Below, piece by piece: positions 25,261-33,787 of a DNA stretch of 64,000 nt. A program made the position numbers and the translations under genes. This DNA is from JAITMY01 sp031553765 (lineage in GTDB: Bacteria; Bacteroidota; Bacteroidia; Bacteroidales; UBA932): positions 286,311 to 350,310 of the forward strand of contig JAVBKY010000004.1 in assembly GCA_031553765.1 (NCBI GenBank), written 5' to 3'. Position 1 is the first letter of the stretch. Every line of letters starts with the position of its first letter. The notes beneath the pieces are model-generated. The model saw only the letters and a program-made list of their open reading frames with translations. It was not told the DNA's origin and searched no databases.

Positions 25261-25728
25261 CTACTTTTTGCAAAACATACTGGTAGCGTCCACCATTTTC
25301 CCCGCTTCTATTTTGTAAAAACGTTGGTTGGAGTTTGCACTTTGTAGCCCTCCTAAAGCCTCCACATAGGGCCCCAACTTTATGTAGTCAAAGTTGTGCG
25401 CTAAGCAACCTGCAGGCATGGTACTCCTACCCGAATACCACGCCACTTTCAAATTTTCATTAGTTGCGCTACGCACAAAGGCAGCCATGCGCTGCACTTC
25501 ATGGGGCGCGGCATCGCCACCCATAAAGCACACGCAGGTTATAGCACTGCCATACGTGCGCAGCAGCTCCGCAAGCACATCGCAAGTGAGTGGCTCGCCC
25601 ACATTCTTTTGTAAATGTGGGCTATGACACCCCCTACAACCATTCGGGCAACCGGATATATTCAGCGCCAGCGTGGTTTCGTTGGGTACTTCCTGAAAAA
25701 CTATATCGTGGCTAACATACCGCAGCAT
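25261..25728 (-). CDS. nrdG: Anaerobic ribonucleotide reductase activating protein
   Basis: NrdG is a radical-SAM enzyme that generates the glycyl radical on NrdD. The 155-residue protein, the normal size, has NISGCPNGCRGCHSPHLQ near residue 25, with the CxxxCxxC cluster ligands. It also has the VCFMGGDAAPHEV segment near 85. Its start lies inside the nrdD gene, overlapping the last 17 bases, a sign of translational coupling. It works in the cytoplasm under anaerobic conditions. Confidence 0.96.
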   Translation of the reverse strand: MLRYVSHDIVFQEVPNETTLALNISGCPNGCRGCHSPHLQKNVGEPLTCDVLAELLRTYGSAITCVCFMGGDAAPHEVQRMAAFVRSATNENLKVAWYSGRSTMPAGCLAHNFDYIKLGPYVEALGGLQSANSNQRFYKIEAGKMVDATSMFCKK

Positions 25729-27796
25729 AATGACGACGTGCGGCCTCCTGCTGCCGCGGTTGCGAGAAGTTGCTCACGCGCTTCATGTAGCCAATCACGC
25801 GCGTCAGGTAATCCAGGTTTTTGCTCTTACATTTTGGACACTCCTTAAGGTTGTGCTTATCTATGTGTCCGCAATCATTGCACACCATGTTGGGAATATT
25901 AAATGTGAAATAGTTGCAACCCTCCTGCGTTGACACGCGCAGCAGCTGGCGGTACTGCTCCTTGCTCAAATGCTCCTCAAGGTTAAGGTGCAGCGCCGAG
26001 CCGCCTGTAAGGTGCTCAATGTACTTGCGACCGTGAAGGCGGAATTTATCTACAATGTTAAGGCTGGTATCCTCTACTACGTAAAAGTAGCTGTTGTAGC
26101 AATCGCGGTTCACCTTGTAGCCGCTGCGCCTATCCCACTTGGCATGCTTTACGCCTACATTTTCGGCGGGAATCATTTCGCAGTTGAACATCACATCTTG
26201 GGTACGATAACGCTTATTGTATCGCTCAACGGTGCCGAGTATCTGCTGCGTAAACTTTTCGTAATCGGGATTATCGTTTATGGCAATGCCCAAAAATTCT
26301 GCTGCCTCTACCAAGCCGTTTACGCCAATGGTGAGATACTGCCTGCTCATATTTATGTAACCCGCGTCAAACAGCGGCAGCATGCCTTTGGAGTGCATGT
26401 ACTTCAAGTTTTCGTTGTACGCCAGCTGCACTTTGTGTACCAAGTCCACCACCTCCTCCAGAAAAACCTGATACGGCATTCCCTTTTGCACAGCGTACTG
26501 TATACATCGGTTGAGGTTAATGGTCAGCACGCTTTTTGATCCCGTAGAAACGCCACCCGCGCCCAGCGTATAGCTGAACCCATTATCCTGTATTTCGTTG
26601 CGCAGGCGACAGCAGCTGCTCAACGAGTCAGCATTATCGCTCATATAGGTAAAGAACGAATGACCTGCGGCATACATCTCCGCGGTAAAATCGCCATACT
26701 CCTTATCCTTTGTGTCGCCATCCGCGGTAAGCAGCGCCATCGTTTCCACGGGGAAAGTAAGCACCGTACGCAAACGCTCGGCGTTGAACCACCTCATGAA
26801 GCGCTTCTGCAACCAGCTAAGCGCCTCCCAGTTGGGGCGTGAACCGTCGGGGAAAACAAAGTGCTCGAACAGGCTTTCGAAGTAGTACTTATCGTAGTAG
26901 GATATGTTCCAAAATACCGCCTGAAAGTTGCGCGCACCCGTAGGCTGATTAATGGAGTACACGACCTGCTCAAAGCAATCGGTTATCACCTTATCCAGCG
27001 TGCGCTGTTTCTTCGATAAATCCACCACTTTATCAGCATACTTGTAGTAGTCCTCACCATATTCCAAGCCAACAAAGTAGCTCATGTACATCAAAAATTC
27101 GGGAGTGGCACAGGCGCCACTCAACATGCTCGACACCATGAATACCATGTTGACAAAGCCGCCGCAAAACGACTTGAGGTTGGTGGGCGCTTTTGAGTTG
27201 CCGCCTATGGAAATAGTTCCACCAATCAGCCACGGGTACATGGTGATGCTGGCGCAGTAGTTAGCAAGGCTGGTTTCGTCGTTTTTGTAAATGAAGTGGT
27301 TGTTGAGCAGCTCAAGGTACCTATCGGAAAATTCCTTGCCGTACATTTCCTTCAGCCTGTCGGTAAGCATGCGACGATTCAGGCGTATGAAGTTCGACTT
27401 GGGCAGCTCGCCAATGAGCGTTGCCATATTTTTATTTTCCACGTTGGCGTTGGCATCATACTTACTCCCCGAGGCAGCATTGGAGGCATCGCAGTACTCC
27501 ATCAAAAAGTTCAACTTCTCCTTCACCTCTCTATCCTCAGTGTGCTTTTGCCTATACAGCATGTAGGCTTTTGCCACGGCGTAGTAACGCTCCGCCATCA
27601 GCGCCGTCTCCACTTGATTCTGAATATCCTCCACCGTCGTACCTCCGGCAATGCTCACGCGGCTCAGTATTTCGGTAAGTGCGTCCTGCGTGGCAAAACT
27701 ACCCACAGACAGGAAGGCTTTTGCAATAGCGTTTTGAATTTTTTCAATGGAGAAAGGCTCTCGACCTCCATCTCTTTTCACAATAAATGTTTCCAT
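25712..27796 (-). CDS. nrdD: Anaerobic (class III) ribonucleoside-triphosphate reductase
   Basis: NrdD makes deoxyribonucleotides without oxygen. The 694-residue protein has an N-terminal ATP cone (about 3-90, VKRDGGREPFSIEKIQNAI), the ten-stranded barrel with CGGFVNMVF around the active site, and ends with a zinc site CNDCGH...CPKC. The radical glycine is Gly669 in RVIGYMKRVSNFS. nrdG overlaps its end. The leader carries a cobalamin riboswitch (28046-28195) on the same strand. That suggests repression when B12 is present, in favour of a B12-dependent class II enzyme coded elsewhere. Confidence 0.97.
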   Translation of the reverse strand: METFIVKRDGGREPFSIEKIQNAIAKAFLSVGSFATQDALTEILSRVSIAGGTTVEDIQNQVETALMAERYYAVAKAYMLYRQKHTEDREVKEKLNFLMEYCDASNAASGSKYDANANVENKNMATLIGELPKSNFIRLNRRMLTDRLKEMYGKEFSDRYLELLNNHFIYKNDETSLANYCASITMYPWLIGGTISIGGNSKAPTNLKSFCGGFVNMVFMVSSMLSGACATPEFLMYMSYFVGLEYGEDYYKYADKVVDLSKKQRTLDKVITDCFEQVVYSINQPTGARNFQAVFWNISYYDKYYFESLFEHFVFPDGSRPNWEALSWLQKRFMRWFNAERLRTVLTFPVETMALLTADGDTKDKEYGDFTAEMYAAGHSFFTYMSDNADSLSSCCRLRNEIQDNGFSYTLGAGGVSTGSKSVLTINLNRCIQYAVQKGMPYQVFLEEVVDLVHKVQLAYNENLKYMHSKGMLPLFDAGYINMSRQYLTIGVNGLVEAAEFLGIAINDNPDYEKFTQQILGTVERYNKRYRTQDVMFNCEMIPAENVGVKHAKWDRRSGYKVNRDCYNSYFYVVEDTSLNIVDKFRLHGRKYIEHLTGGSALHLNLEEHLSKEQYRQLLRVSTQEGCNYFTFNIPNMVCNDCGHIDKHNLKECPKCKSKNLDYLTRVIGYMKRVSNFSQPRQQEAARRHYAAVC

Positions 27797-27845
27797 ATAT
27801 TCTTCAGATTATAAATTAATTTTTCATTCTGCACAACATGCGGGT

Positions 27846-27913
27846 TGTCATGCTGAGCCTGTCGAAGCGTGCGGCGTTTGGCCAACACCCCCTTCGACAA
27901 GCTCAGGGTGACA
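27846..27913. repeat. Palindromic TGTCATGCTGAGC/CTCAGGGTGACA repeat in the nrdD leader
   Basis: The arms 27846-27867 (TGTCATGCTGAGC then CTGTCGAAG) and 27892-27913 (CTTCGACAAGCTCAGG then GTGACA) pair with three mismatches over 22 bases. The element is of the dispersed palindromic type widespread in Bacteroidota. It sits in the untranslated leader between the riboswitch and nrdD. Confidence 0.8.
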
Positions 27914-28045
27914 GCGCACAACATCAAAGCACTTTATCAAGCGCAAAAGAATACGGAAAGAGATAAGAGAAGATTTTACACGAAAGGATGTGCTGAAAAC
28001 CTGCCCTGCCGCTCTTCACCCGAAAGCTCCGGCTCAAATTTCGAT

Positions 28046-28195
28046 ATGGCAGGTCTTCTGACTTGTTTCAGGGAGAGTGCCTTCCCATTACGCTTAAGCG
28101 CAACAGTGGCAGAAAGAGGTACTCCCTTGTTTTATGAAACTTACAGCTACGGGGATAGTTCCTGATTTACACAGGATTCCCTTTTAATCCCTATT
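28046..28195 (-). promoter_or_regulatory. Cobalamin (B12) riboswitch
   Basis: On the minus strand the aptamer shows the GCCACTG B12 box (plus-strand CAGTGGC at 28104-28110), AGTCAGAAGACCTGCC at the 3' end (28063 down to 28048), CTGTGTAAATCAGG, and ATCCCCGTAGCTGTAAG, all in the canonical order. The downstream gene is nrdD, 250 bases away. GGCAGG of the aptamer's end can also pair with CCTGCC copies at 28000-28010 (plus-strand view), next to AAAA (TTTT on the minus strand), a possible expression platform. The leader also holds a palindromic repeat. Confidence 0.93.
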
Positions 28196-28232
28196 GCCCG
28201 ACAGGCAATGTTTTGGGAACCGATATCAGGGG

Positions 28233-28240
28233 CAAAGGTA
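28233..28240 (-). promoter_or_regulatory. -7 promoter element of the riboswitch-nrdDG unit
   Basis: The minus strand reads TACCTTTG, matching TAnnTTTG, about 40 bases before the first conserved aptamer bases. No exact -33 box was found, so confidence is moderate. Confidence 0.55.
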
Positions 28241-28307
28241 TCGGGTAATTTTGCATAAAGGGTTAAAATGGGAGGGTAATTATCAACAAGAAATTATCAT
28301 TGGGCAC

Positions 28308-28338
28308 AAAAAAAGCCCCCAGTACACGTAAAGGGGGC
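28308..28338 (-). terminator. Strong intrinsic terminator (GCCCCC/GGGGGC + T7)
   Basis: A six-base-pair GC stem (28315-28320 and 28333-28338) with a 12-base loop is followed on the minus strand by seven T. It would end transcription of the small RNA candidate and any read-through from alaS before the nrdD promoter region. Confidence 0.85.
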
Positions 28339-28400
28339 CATCTAACCTAAAACTTAACCTATGAAAAAACTCTATTGCGCTTTCGCGCATTACAAATATA
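28308..28400 (-). ncRNA. Candidate small RNA of about 80 bases with own promoter and terminator
   Basis: On the minus strand TATATTTG (28400-28393) is a perfect -7 box. After it comes a small hairpin TGCGC-GAAA-GCGCA and an A/T-rich segment containing GTTTTTTCATAGG. An intrinsic terminator ends the unit: GCCCCC (28338-28333) and GGGGGC (28320-28315), followed by TTTTTTT to 28308. No reading frame is present on this strand. It lies between alaS and the riboswitch. It could instead be a long 3' region of alaS. I know of similar unnamed units in Bacteroidota intergenic regions only from memory. Confidence 0.55.
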
Positions 28401-28506
28401 GGGCTATATGGGTCAAGTTATTTTATATTTTGGTTAATAAACATTAATCACAAAAACGCTCAAAAGCCAATGTACACTAGGAAAAGCGTTTATGTACACA
28501 AAAAAA

Positions 28507-31134
28507 TTATTCTACTTTTTCAAGCACCAATGCCATCATTTTATCGAAGGCGGCATTGAGCCCATCCACGTTTTTACCACCTGCCGTAGCATAAAATGGC
28601 TGACCTCCACCACTTCCACCCATTTCCTTGGCGGCTTCGCGCACTATATTTGAGGCATTGAGACCTTTTTTCACCAACTCGTCGGCCAGCATAAGCGCCA
28701 AAAGCGGCTTGCCCTCATAAGCACTTCCCGCCACCACCACAATATTGGGCTCAGCAGCACGCAGTTGAAATGCTAACTCCTTTACAACATCGGCAGGCAT
28801 GGGTGCCTTCACCTCCACCAACTTGTATGCACCGAGCTGTTTTGCACGCTGCAGCAGCTCATTTTTCAACGTAGCTACGCGCTCATGCATGAAGCCTTCC
28901 ACCTGCTTTTGCAGGTCAGAATTCTCTGTAATGGTTTTCTTTATAGCGGCTACAAGGTTGGGCGTATTAAACAGGTTTTTCATTTCACTCATCACACCTT
29001 GCAAGGTGTAAACAAACTCCTCGGCTTTTTCACCTGTTACCGCCTCAATACGGCGCACACCTGCAGATACTGCACCTTCCGACAGGATTTTGAACAGACC
29101 GATTTGTCCTGTTGCCTTTACGTGTGTACCTCCGCACAGCTCCACTGAATTGCCGAACTTCATTACGCGCACGTTGTCGCCATACTTCTCGCCAAACAGC
29201 GCCATGGCGCCCATTTTGCGGGCTTCCTCTATAGGTATCGAGCGACGGTCTTCAGCCACATCGTTACGACGAATGAGGTCGTTCACTATTTTTTCTACGC
29301 GCACAATTTCCTCATCGGTTACCTTTTGGAAGTGCGAAAAGTCAAAGCGCAAACCATCGGGTGAAACCAGCGAACCTTTTTGCTCCACATGCGTGCCCAA
29401 CACCTCGCGCAACGCACAGTGCATAAGGTGAGTAGCCGAATGGTGGTTGGCCGAAAGCGTGCGCTTATGCTCATCCACCAGCGCTGTCAATGATGCCTTC
29501 ACATCCTTTGGTAGCGTATTAGTGATATGTATGGTAAGGTTATTATCTTTTTGTGTGGCAACTACGGCAATTTTCTCTTCTCCTGAAATAATCCAGCCTT
29601 GGTCACCTGCCTGTCCCCCACTCTCACCATAAAACGGTGTGCGCTCAAGCACCACCTGATACTGCTCTTTGCCCTTGGTTTTAATTTTGCGATAGCGCGC
29701 AATATTAGTTTTTACTTCTAAAACATCGTAACCCACAAACTCAAAATCGGCGCCGCCTTTTACCTCTTCCCAGTCGCCCGTTTCTACAGATGCAGCGTTA
29801 CGGCTGCGGTCCTTTTGCGCTTCCAGCTCCTTTTCAAAAGCCTTTTCATCTACCGTAAAGCCCTTTTCACGAGCCATCAAATCGGTTAGGTCGTAGGGAA
29901 AACCGTAGGTATCGTAAAGCACAAATGCGGTCTTACCGTCAATTTGCTTTTTGCCCTCCTTTTGCATTTTCTCCATTTCGGTATCGAGCATGCGAATACC
30001 AATTTCGAGCGTGCGCAAAAAAGTTGATTCCTCCTCGTTAATCACCTTTTCAATCAGCGACTGCTGCGACTTCAACTCGGGGAACATTTCGCCCATTTGC
30101 TCAACCAACGTGGGTACTAACTTGCAAATAAACGGTTCCTTAAAGTTGAGGAAGGTGAAGCCGTAGCGCACGGCACGGCGCAGAATACGGCGAATTACGT
30201 AACCCGCTTTTACGTTGCTGGGCAGCTGCCCATCGGCAATGCTGAAGCTGATAGCGCGCAAGTGGTCGGCTATTACGCGCATGGCGATATCCGTTTCCTT
30301 TGCTGCCGTATACTTTACACCGCACAGGTCGGAAATTTTACCAATAAGCGGTTGAAAAACATCAGTATCGTAGTTGCTGGTTTTGCCTTGCAGCACCATG
30401 CATAGGCGTTCAAAACCCATGCCGGTATCCACGTGTTGAGCAGGCAGCTGTTCAAGGCTACCATTGGCCTTGCGGTTGAACTGAATGAACACCAGGTTCC
30501 AAATTTCTATCACCGTGGGCAAGCCTTGGTTCACCAACGTTGCTCCGTCTACCTTCGCACGCTCCTCATCGCTACGCAAGTCAACGTGTACCTCAGTACA
30601 GGGGCCACAGGGACCGGTGTCGCCCATTTCCCAAAAGTTGTCCTTCTTGTTACCGTATATAATTTGTGACTCGGGCAAAAACTTTTTCCATAGCTCCAGC
30701 GCCTCATTATCGGGCTCAATGCCGTTAGCAGCATCACCCTCAAACACGGTAGCGTACATGCGCTCCTTGTCAATTTTAAGCACATCTACCAGCAGCTCCC
30801 ACGCCCATGCAATGGCTTCTTTTTTAAAGTAGTCGCCAAAGCTCCAGTTGCCCAGCATTTCAAACATGGTGTGGTGGTAAGTATCATGCCCTACCTCCTC
30901 CAAATCGTTGTGCTTACCGCTTACGCGAAGGCATTTTTGCGTATCGGCTACGCGGCGGCTTTTGGGCGTTGCGTTACCCAAAAAGTAATCCTTAAACTGG
31001 TTCATACCGGCATTGGTGAACATCAGCGTGGGGTCGTTCTTTACCACCATGGGGGCTGACGGCACAATGAGGTGCTCCTTTGATTTGAAAAAATCCAAAA
31101 ACGCGCGGCGAATTTCTTGCGAAGTCATATTCAA
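28507..31134 (-). CDS. alaS: Alanine-tRNA ligase
   Basis: AlaS charges tRNA-Ala and corrects mischarging with Ser or Gly. The 875-residue protein has the N-terminal class II catalytic core (RRAFLDFFKSKEHLIVPSAPMV, LMFTNAGMNQFKDYFLG), the editing domain with the zinc site HHSATHLMH and CGGTHVKATG, and a C-terminal C-Ala domain ending with GGSGGGQPFYATAGGK. The length is standard. It is transcribed away from the M23 pair and has a -7 element at 31205-31212. Confidence 0.97.
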   Translation of the reverse strand: MNMTSQEIRRAFLDFFKSKEHLIVPSAPMVVKNDPTLMFTNAGMNQFKDYFLGNATPKSRRVADTQKCLRVSGKHNDLEEVGHDTYHHTMFEMLGNWSFGDYFKKEAIAWAWELLVDVLKIDKERMYATVFEGDAANGIEPDNEALELWKKFLPESQIIYGNKKDNFWEMGDTGPCGPCTEVHVDLRSDEERAKVDGATLVNQGLPTVIEIWNLVFIQFNRKANGSLEQLPAQHVDTGMGFERLCMVLQGKTSNYDTDVFQPLIGKISDLCGVKYTAAKETDIAMRVIADHLRAISFSIADGQLPSNVKAGYVIRRILRRAVRYGFTFLNFKEPFICKLVPTLVEQMGEMFPELKSQQSLIEKVINEEESTFLRTLEIGIRMLDTEMEKMQKEGKKQIDGKTAFVLYDTYGFPYDLTDLMAREKGFTVDEKAFEKELEAQKDRSRNAASVETGDWEEVKGGADFEFVGYDVLEVKTNIARYRKIKTKGKEQYQVVLERTPFYGESGGQAGDQGWIISGEEKIAVVATQKDNNLTIHITNTLPKDVKASLTALVDEHKRTLSANHHSATHLMHCALREVLGTHVEQKGSLVSPDGLRFDFSHFQKVTDEEIVRVEKIVNDLIRRNDVAEDRRSIPIEEARKMGAMALFGEKYGDNVRVMKFGNSVELCGGTHVKATGQIGLFKILSEGAVSAGVRRIEAVTGEKAEEFVYTLQGVMSEMKNLFNTPNLVAAIKKTITENSDLQKQVEGFMHERVATLKNELLQRAKQLGAYKLVEVKAPMPADVVKELAFQLRAAEPNIVVVAGSAYEGKPLLALMLADELVKKGLNASNIVREAAKEMGGSGGGQPFYATAGGKNVDGLNAAFDKMMALVLEKVE

Positions 31135-31204
31135 TTATAAATTATAAATATATTACAAACCGAGCGAAGCGAGCTCATGAGCCGCTAGGCGAATAATTAA
31201 CCGA

Positions 31205-31212
31205 CAAAGGTA
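31205..31212 (-). promoter_or_regulatory. -7 promoter element for alaS
   Basis: The minus strand reads TACCTTTG, about 70 bases before the alaS start. A GTTG lies upstream but at 26 bases, too far for the usual spacing. Confidence 0.45.
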
Positions 31213-31358
31213 GTAAAAATAAGAAAACTATAAGCACTCAACAATTGTCCCTGCGGAGCATCCTTCTTCTTCGAAAACTCAGCTAACAAATCTTAAAATC
31301 AACTTTAAATAACAAGTCACAATACGCTAACTATCCATTTGTTAAGCGTTTAAAAACA

Positions 31359-31390
31359 TTTGTGTTTTTGCGCAAAAACTCCTACATTTG
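31359..31390 (+). promoter_or_regulatory. Bacteroidota-type promoter of the M23 gene pair
   Basis: TTTG (31359-31362) is followed after exactly 20 bases by TACATTTG (31383-31390). Transcription should begin near 31396, so the start codon must lie downstream; the TTG at 31413 is the only fitting one. Confidence 0.8.
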
Positions 31391-31412
31391 TAAGTTTTTC
31401 GCAACAAAAGGT

Positions 31413-32393
31413 TTGGCAAAGCACTACGTATATAATCACGAGACCCTATCGTACGAGGCCATGAACATTCCGTTCAAGGTACGCTTACGTCAACTGCTAG
31501 TTTATCTACTGGTGGGTATTGCACTTTCTACCACTGCCGTGTACATTTTTTCCTACTTTTTTGAAACTCCGCGTACTGTTATCATGCGGCAGCAAAATGA
31601 CGAATTGCAAATGAAGTACGAATTTCTCATGCAGCGCTTCCGCCAAACCGACGACGCACTTACCGAATTACTGCAGCGTGATAACAAAGTATATCGCTCC
31701 ATTTTTGAGGCTGATATTATTCCTCTACCCGTGCGCGAATCGGGCATGAATGGTGCCGGACGCTACGAAAAACTGCTGGCTAACCCGCAAACAAAAGTTG
31801 TGGCCGAGGCGTCTCTGCTCATGGATAAAATCACCAAGAAGGCTTATATTCAATCTAAATCATTCGACGAGATAGGCGACTACGCACGCCAAAAGGAGTT
31901 GATGATAGAGTGCATCCCCAGCATTCAGCCACTCAACCTTGCCGACTCACGCATACGCATTTCGGCACTTTACGGCTACCGCGTTGACCCTATTTACCGC
32001 GTTCAGCAAATGCACGATGGCATTGACTTTGCAGGCCCCATGCGCACCCCCATCTACGCTACAGGTAACGGTCGCGTAATCGATGCAGCATACAGCTTTC
32101 ACGGCTACGGCAACATGATAATAGTTGATCATGGCTTTGGCTACAAAACGCGATATGCGCACCTTTCGGAAATAAAGGTAAAACGAGGAGATGTAGTCAC
32201 GCGCGGAAATGTGATAGCCCTCTTAGGTAATACCGGAAAATCTACCGGGCCGCACCTGCACTACGAGGTACTACACAAGGGTAGTGCCGTAAATCCCATT
32301 AACTTTTTCAGCAACGATATTACCGCTGAGGAATACAACAAGATTATCGAAGCTTTATCGGGAGGAACCACCGGATTAGCTACAGACTATTAA
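31413..32393 (+). CDS. Membrane-anchored M23 peptidase, first of a tandem pair (TTG start)
   Basis: A 326-residue protein with a cytoplasmic stub (AKHYVYNHETLSYE), one membrane helix (about 29-50), a periplasmic coiled coil (about 60-100) and a LytM domain (about 180-310) with MHDGIDF and GPHLHYEV zinc ligands intact. It probably trims peptidoglycan near the inner membrane. The start is read as TTG 31413, because it aligns with the paralogue's MAKKFKFNHETL start and sits just after the promoter. Its stop overlaps the next start by one base (TAATG). Confidence 0.88.
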   Translation: MAKHYVYNHETLSYEAMNIPFKVRLRQLLVYLLVGIALSTTAVYIFSYFFETPRTVIMRQQNDELQMKYEFLMQRFRQTDDALTELLQRDNKVYRSIFEADIIPLPVRESGMNGAGRYEKLLANPQTKVVAEASLLMDKITKKAYIQSKSFDEIGDYARQKELMIECIPSIQPLNLADSRIRISALYGYRVDPIYRVQQMHDGIDFAGPMRTPIYATGNGRVIDAAYSFHGYGNMIIVDHGFGYKTRYAHLSEIKVKRGDVVTRGNVIALLGNTGKSTGPHLHYEVLHKGSAVNPINFFSNDITAEEYNKIIEALSGGTTGLATDY

Positions 32394-33346
32394 TGGCCAA
32401 GAAATTCAAGTTTAATCACGAAACGCTCGACTTCGACGTTGTTCGCCACACAGTACTCAGCATACTGCGAAAGGTATTGCTATGGCTTTTTGTTAGCGGT
32501 TTATTTCTGATTGCCTACTACGCGCTGTTCTCCCGTTTTTTCAGTACGCCGGAAGAGCGACGCCTTGCCAAAGTTAACCAAACGCTGAGCAGCAACTATA
32601 GCCAACTAAGCAGACAGTATGTACAGCTGCAAAAGGTTGTGGACAATCTCAACCAGCGCGACGCAAACATTTATCGACGCATATTTGAGAGCGATCCACC
32701 AAAAGTTACCAATGCTGAACTACTGGTAAACACCGATGCTATAGAGCAAACTAACAACACAAAACTCACGCAGCAAACCAAGTTGGGCATTGACAAGTTA
32801 AGTCAAATAGTGGCGCTTCAAACAGAATTTTCACAAAAAATGGTTGCGACCAGCATCGGTAATGTCACGCTGCAAAGCACGCCGAGCATACAACCCGTGA
32901 TGAATAATGACCTACGCCGCACGGCTGCTACTTATGGCATGCGTATTCACCCCTTTTACAAGGTATTGAAAATGCACTCAGGCGTGGATTTCACAGCACC
33001 GCTGGGTGACAACGTGTATGCCACAGGCAATGCGCGCGTGGAGAGCATAGAAAACAACATGCGCTCTACAGGGGTAACCATTACACTCAACCATGACAAC
33101 GGTTACCAAACAGTGTATGCACATCTGCTTAGAGCTAACGTAAGAAAAGGAGATCGTGTAAAGCGCGGCAGCGTAATCGGCTTGGTGGGTAGCAGCGGAC
33201 GCTCGGTAGCTCCCCACCTGCACTACGAGGTGCAAAAGGATGGAGAAACAGTCAACCCGCTTCACTATTTTTTTCAGGATGTAACACCCGACGAATACAA
33301 GCAGCTAACCACCCTTGCCGGGAACAAAGGACAACCTCTCGATTAG
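32393..33346 (+). CDS. Membrane-anchored M23 peptidase, second of the pair
   Basis: A 317-residue paralogue of the preceding protein with the same layout: MAKKFKFNHETLDFD stub, one membrane helix (about 25-46), a coiled coil (SSNYSQLSRQYVQLQKVVDNLNQRD), and a LytM domain with MHSGVDF and APHLHYEV ligands. It overlaps the upstream gene by one base, so the two are translationally coupled and may work as a heteromer or have partly different substrates. The MerR gene follows after 37 bases. Confidence 0.92.
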   Translation: MAKKFKFNHETLDFDVVRHTVLSILRKVLLWLFVSGLFLIAYYALFSRFFSTPEERRLAKVNQTLSSNYSQLSRQYVQLQKVVDNLNQRDANIYRRIFESDPPKVTNAELLVNTDAIEQTNNTKLTQQTKLGIDKLSQIVALQTEFSQKMVATSIGNVTLQSTPSIQPVMNNDLRRTAATYGMRIHPFYKVLKMHSGVDFTAPLGDNVYATGNARVESIENNMRSTGVTITLNHDNGYQTVYAHLLRANVRKGDRVKRGSVIGLVGSSGRSVAPHLHYEVQKDGETVNPLHYFFQDVTPDEYKQLTTLAGNKGQPLD

Positions 33347-33383
33347 TTAAGAGTTAAAAATTGACAGCTAATAATTAAACGCT

Positions 33384-33719
33384 ATGCCCTACAAGCAACC
33401 TAAGCTCGAAAAAATCTACTTCAGCATTGGCGAGGTAGCAGAAATGTTCGACGTAAACACCTCACTCATACGTTTTTGGGAAAAGGAATTTGATATCATC
33501 AAGCCACACAAAAACAAGAAGGGCAACCGCATGTTTACACAAAAAGACGTGGACAACTTCCGCATCATTTATCACTTGGTAAAGGAGGAAGGACTCACGC
33601 TTGACGGTGCGCGCAGACGTTTAAAGAACAGAAAAACCGACGAAGAGATTAACCTCGAGATTGTAAAATCGCTGGTTAATATTAAGAACATGCTGCTGGA
33701 GGTAAAGGCCGCTTTATAG
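33384..33719 (+). CDS. MerR-family transcriptional regulator (small)
   Basis: A 111-residue protein with an N-terminal MerR winged helix: YFSIGEVAEMFDVNTSLIRFWEKEF, then RMFTQKDVDNFRIIYHLVKEEGLTLDGARRRLKN. A short coiled tail follows, with no cysteine-based metal site. Its target is unknown. It is conserved next to LytM-domain peptidase genes in Bacteroidota as far as I recall, and follows this pair on the same strand. Confidence 0.93.
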   Translation: MPYKQPKLEKIYFSIGEVAEMFDVNTSLIRFWEKEFDIIKPHKNKKGNRMFTQKDVDNFRIIYHLVKEEGLTLDGARRRLKNRKTDEEINLEIVKSLVNIKNMLLEVKAAL

Positions 33720-33787
33720 TTGACCAGCTACCATGCACTAGCTATCGAGCGAGGGAACATGGCAGCTGATACATGACACACGAAATT

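Noticed and set aside
27869..28165. 98-codon plus-strand reading frame in the nrdD leader
   Set aside because: It overlaps the riboswitch and the palindromic repeat on the opposite strand, with no promoter or protein-like composition.
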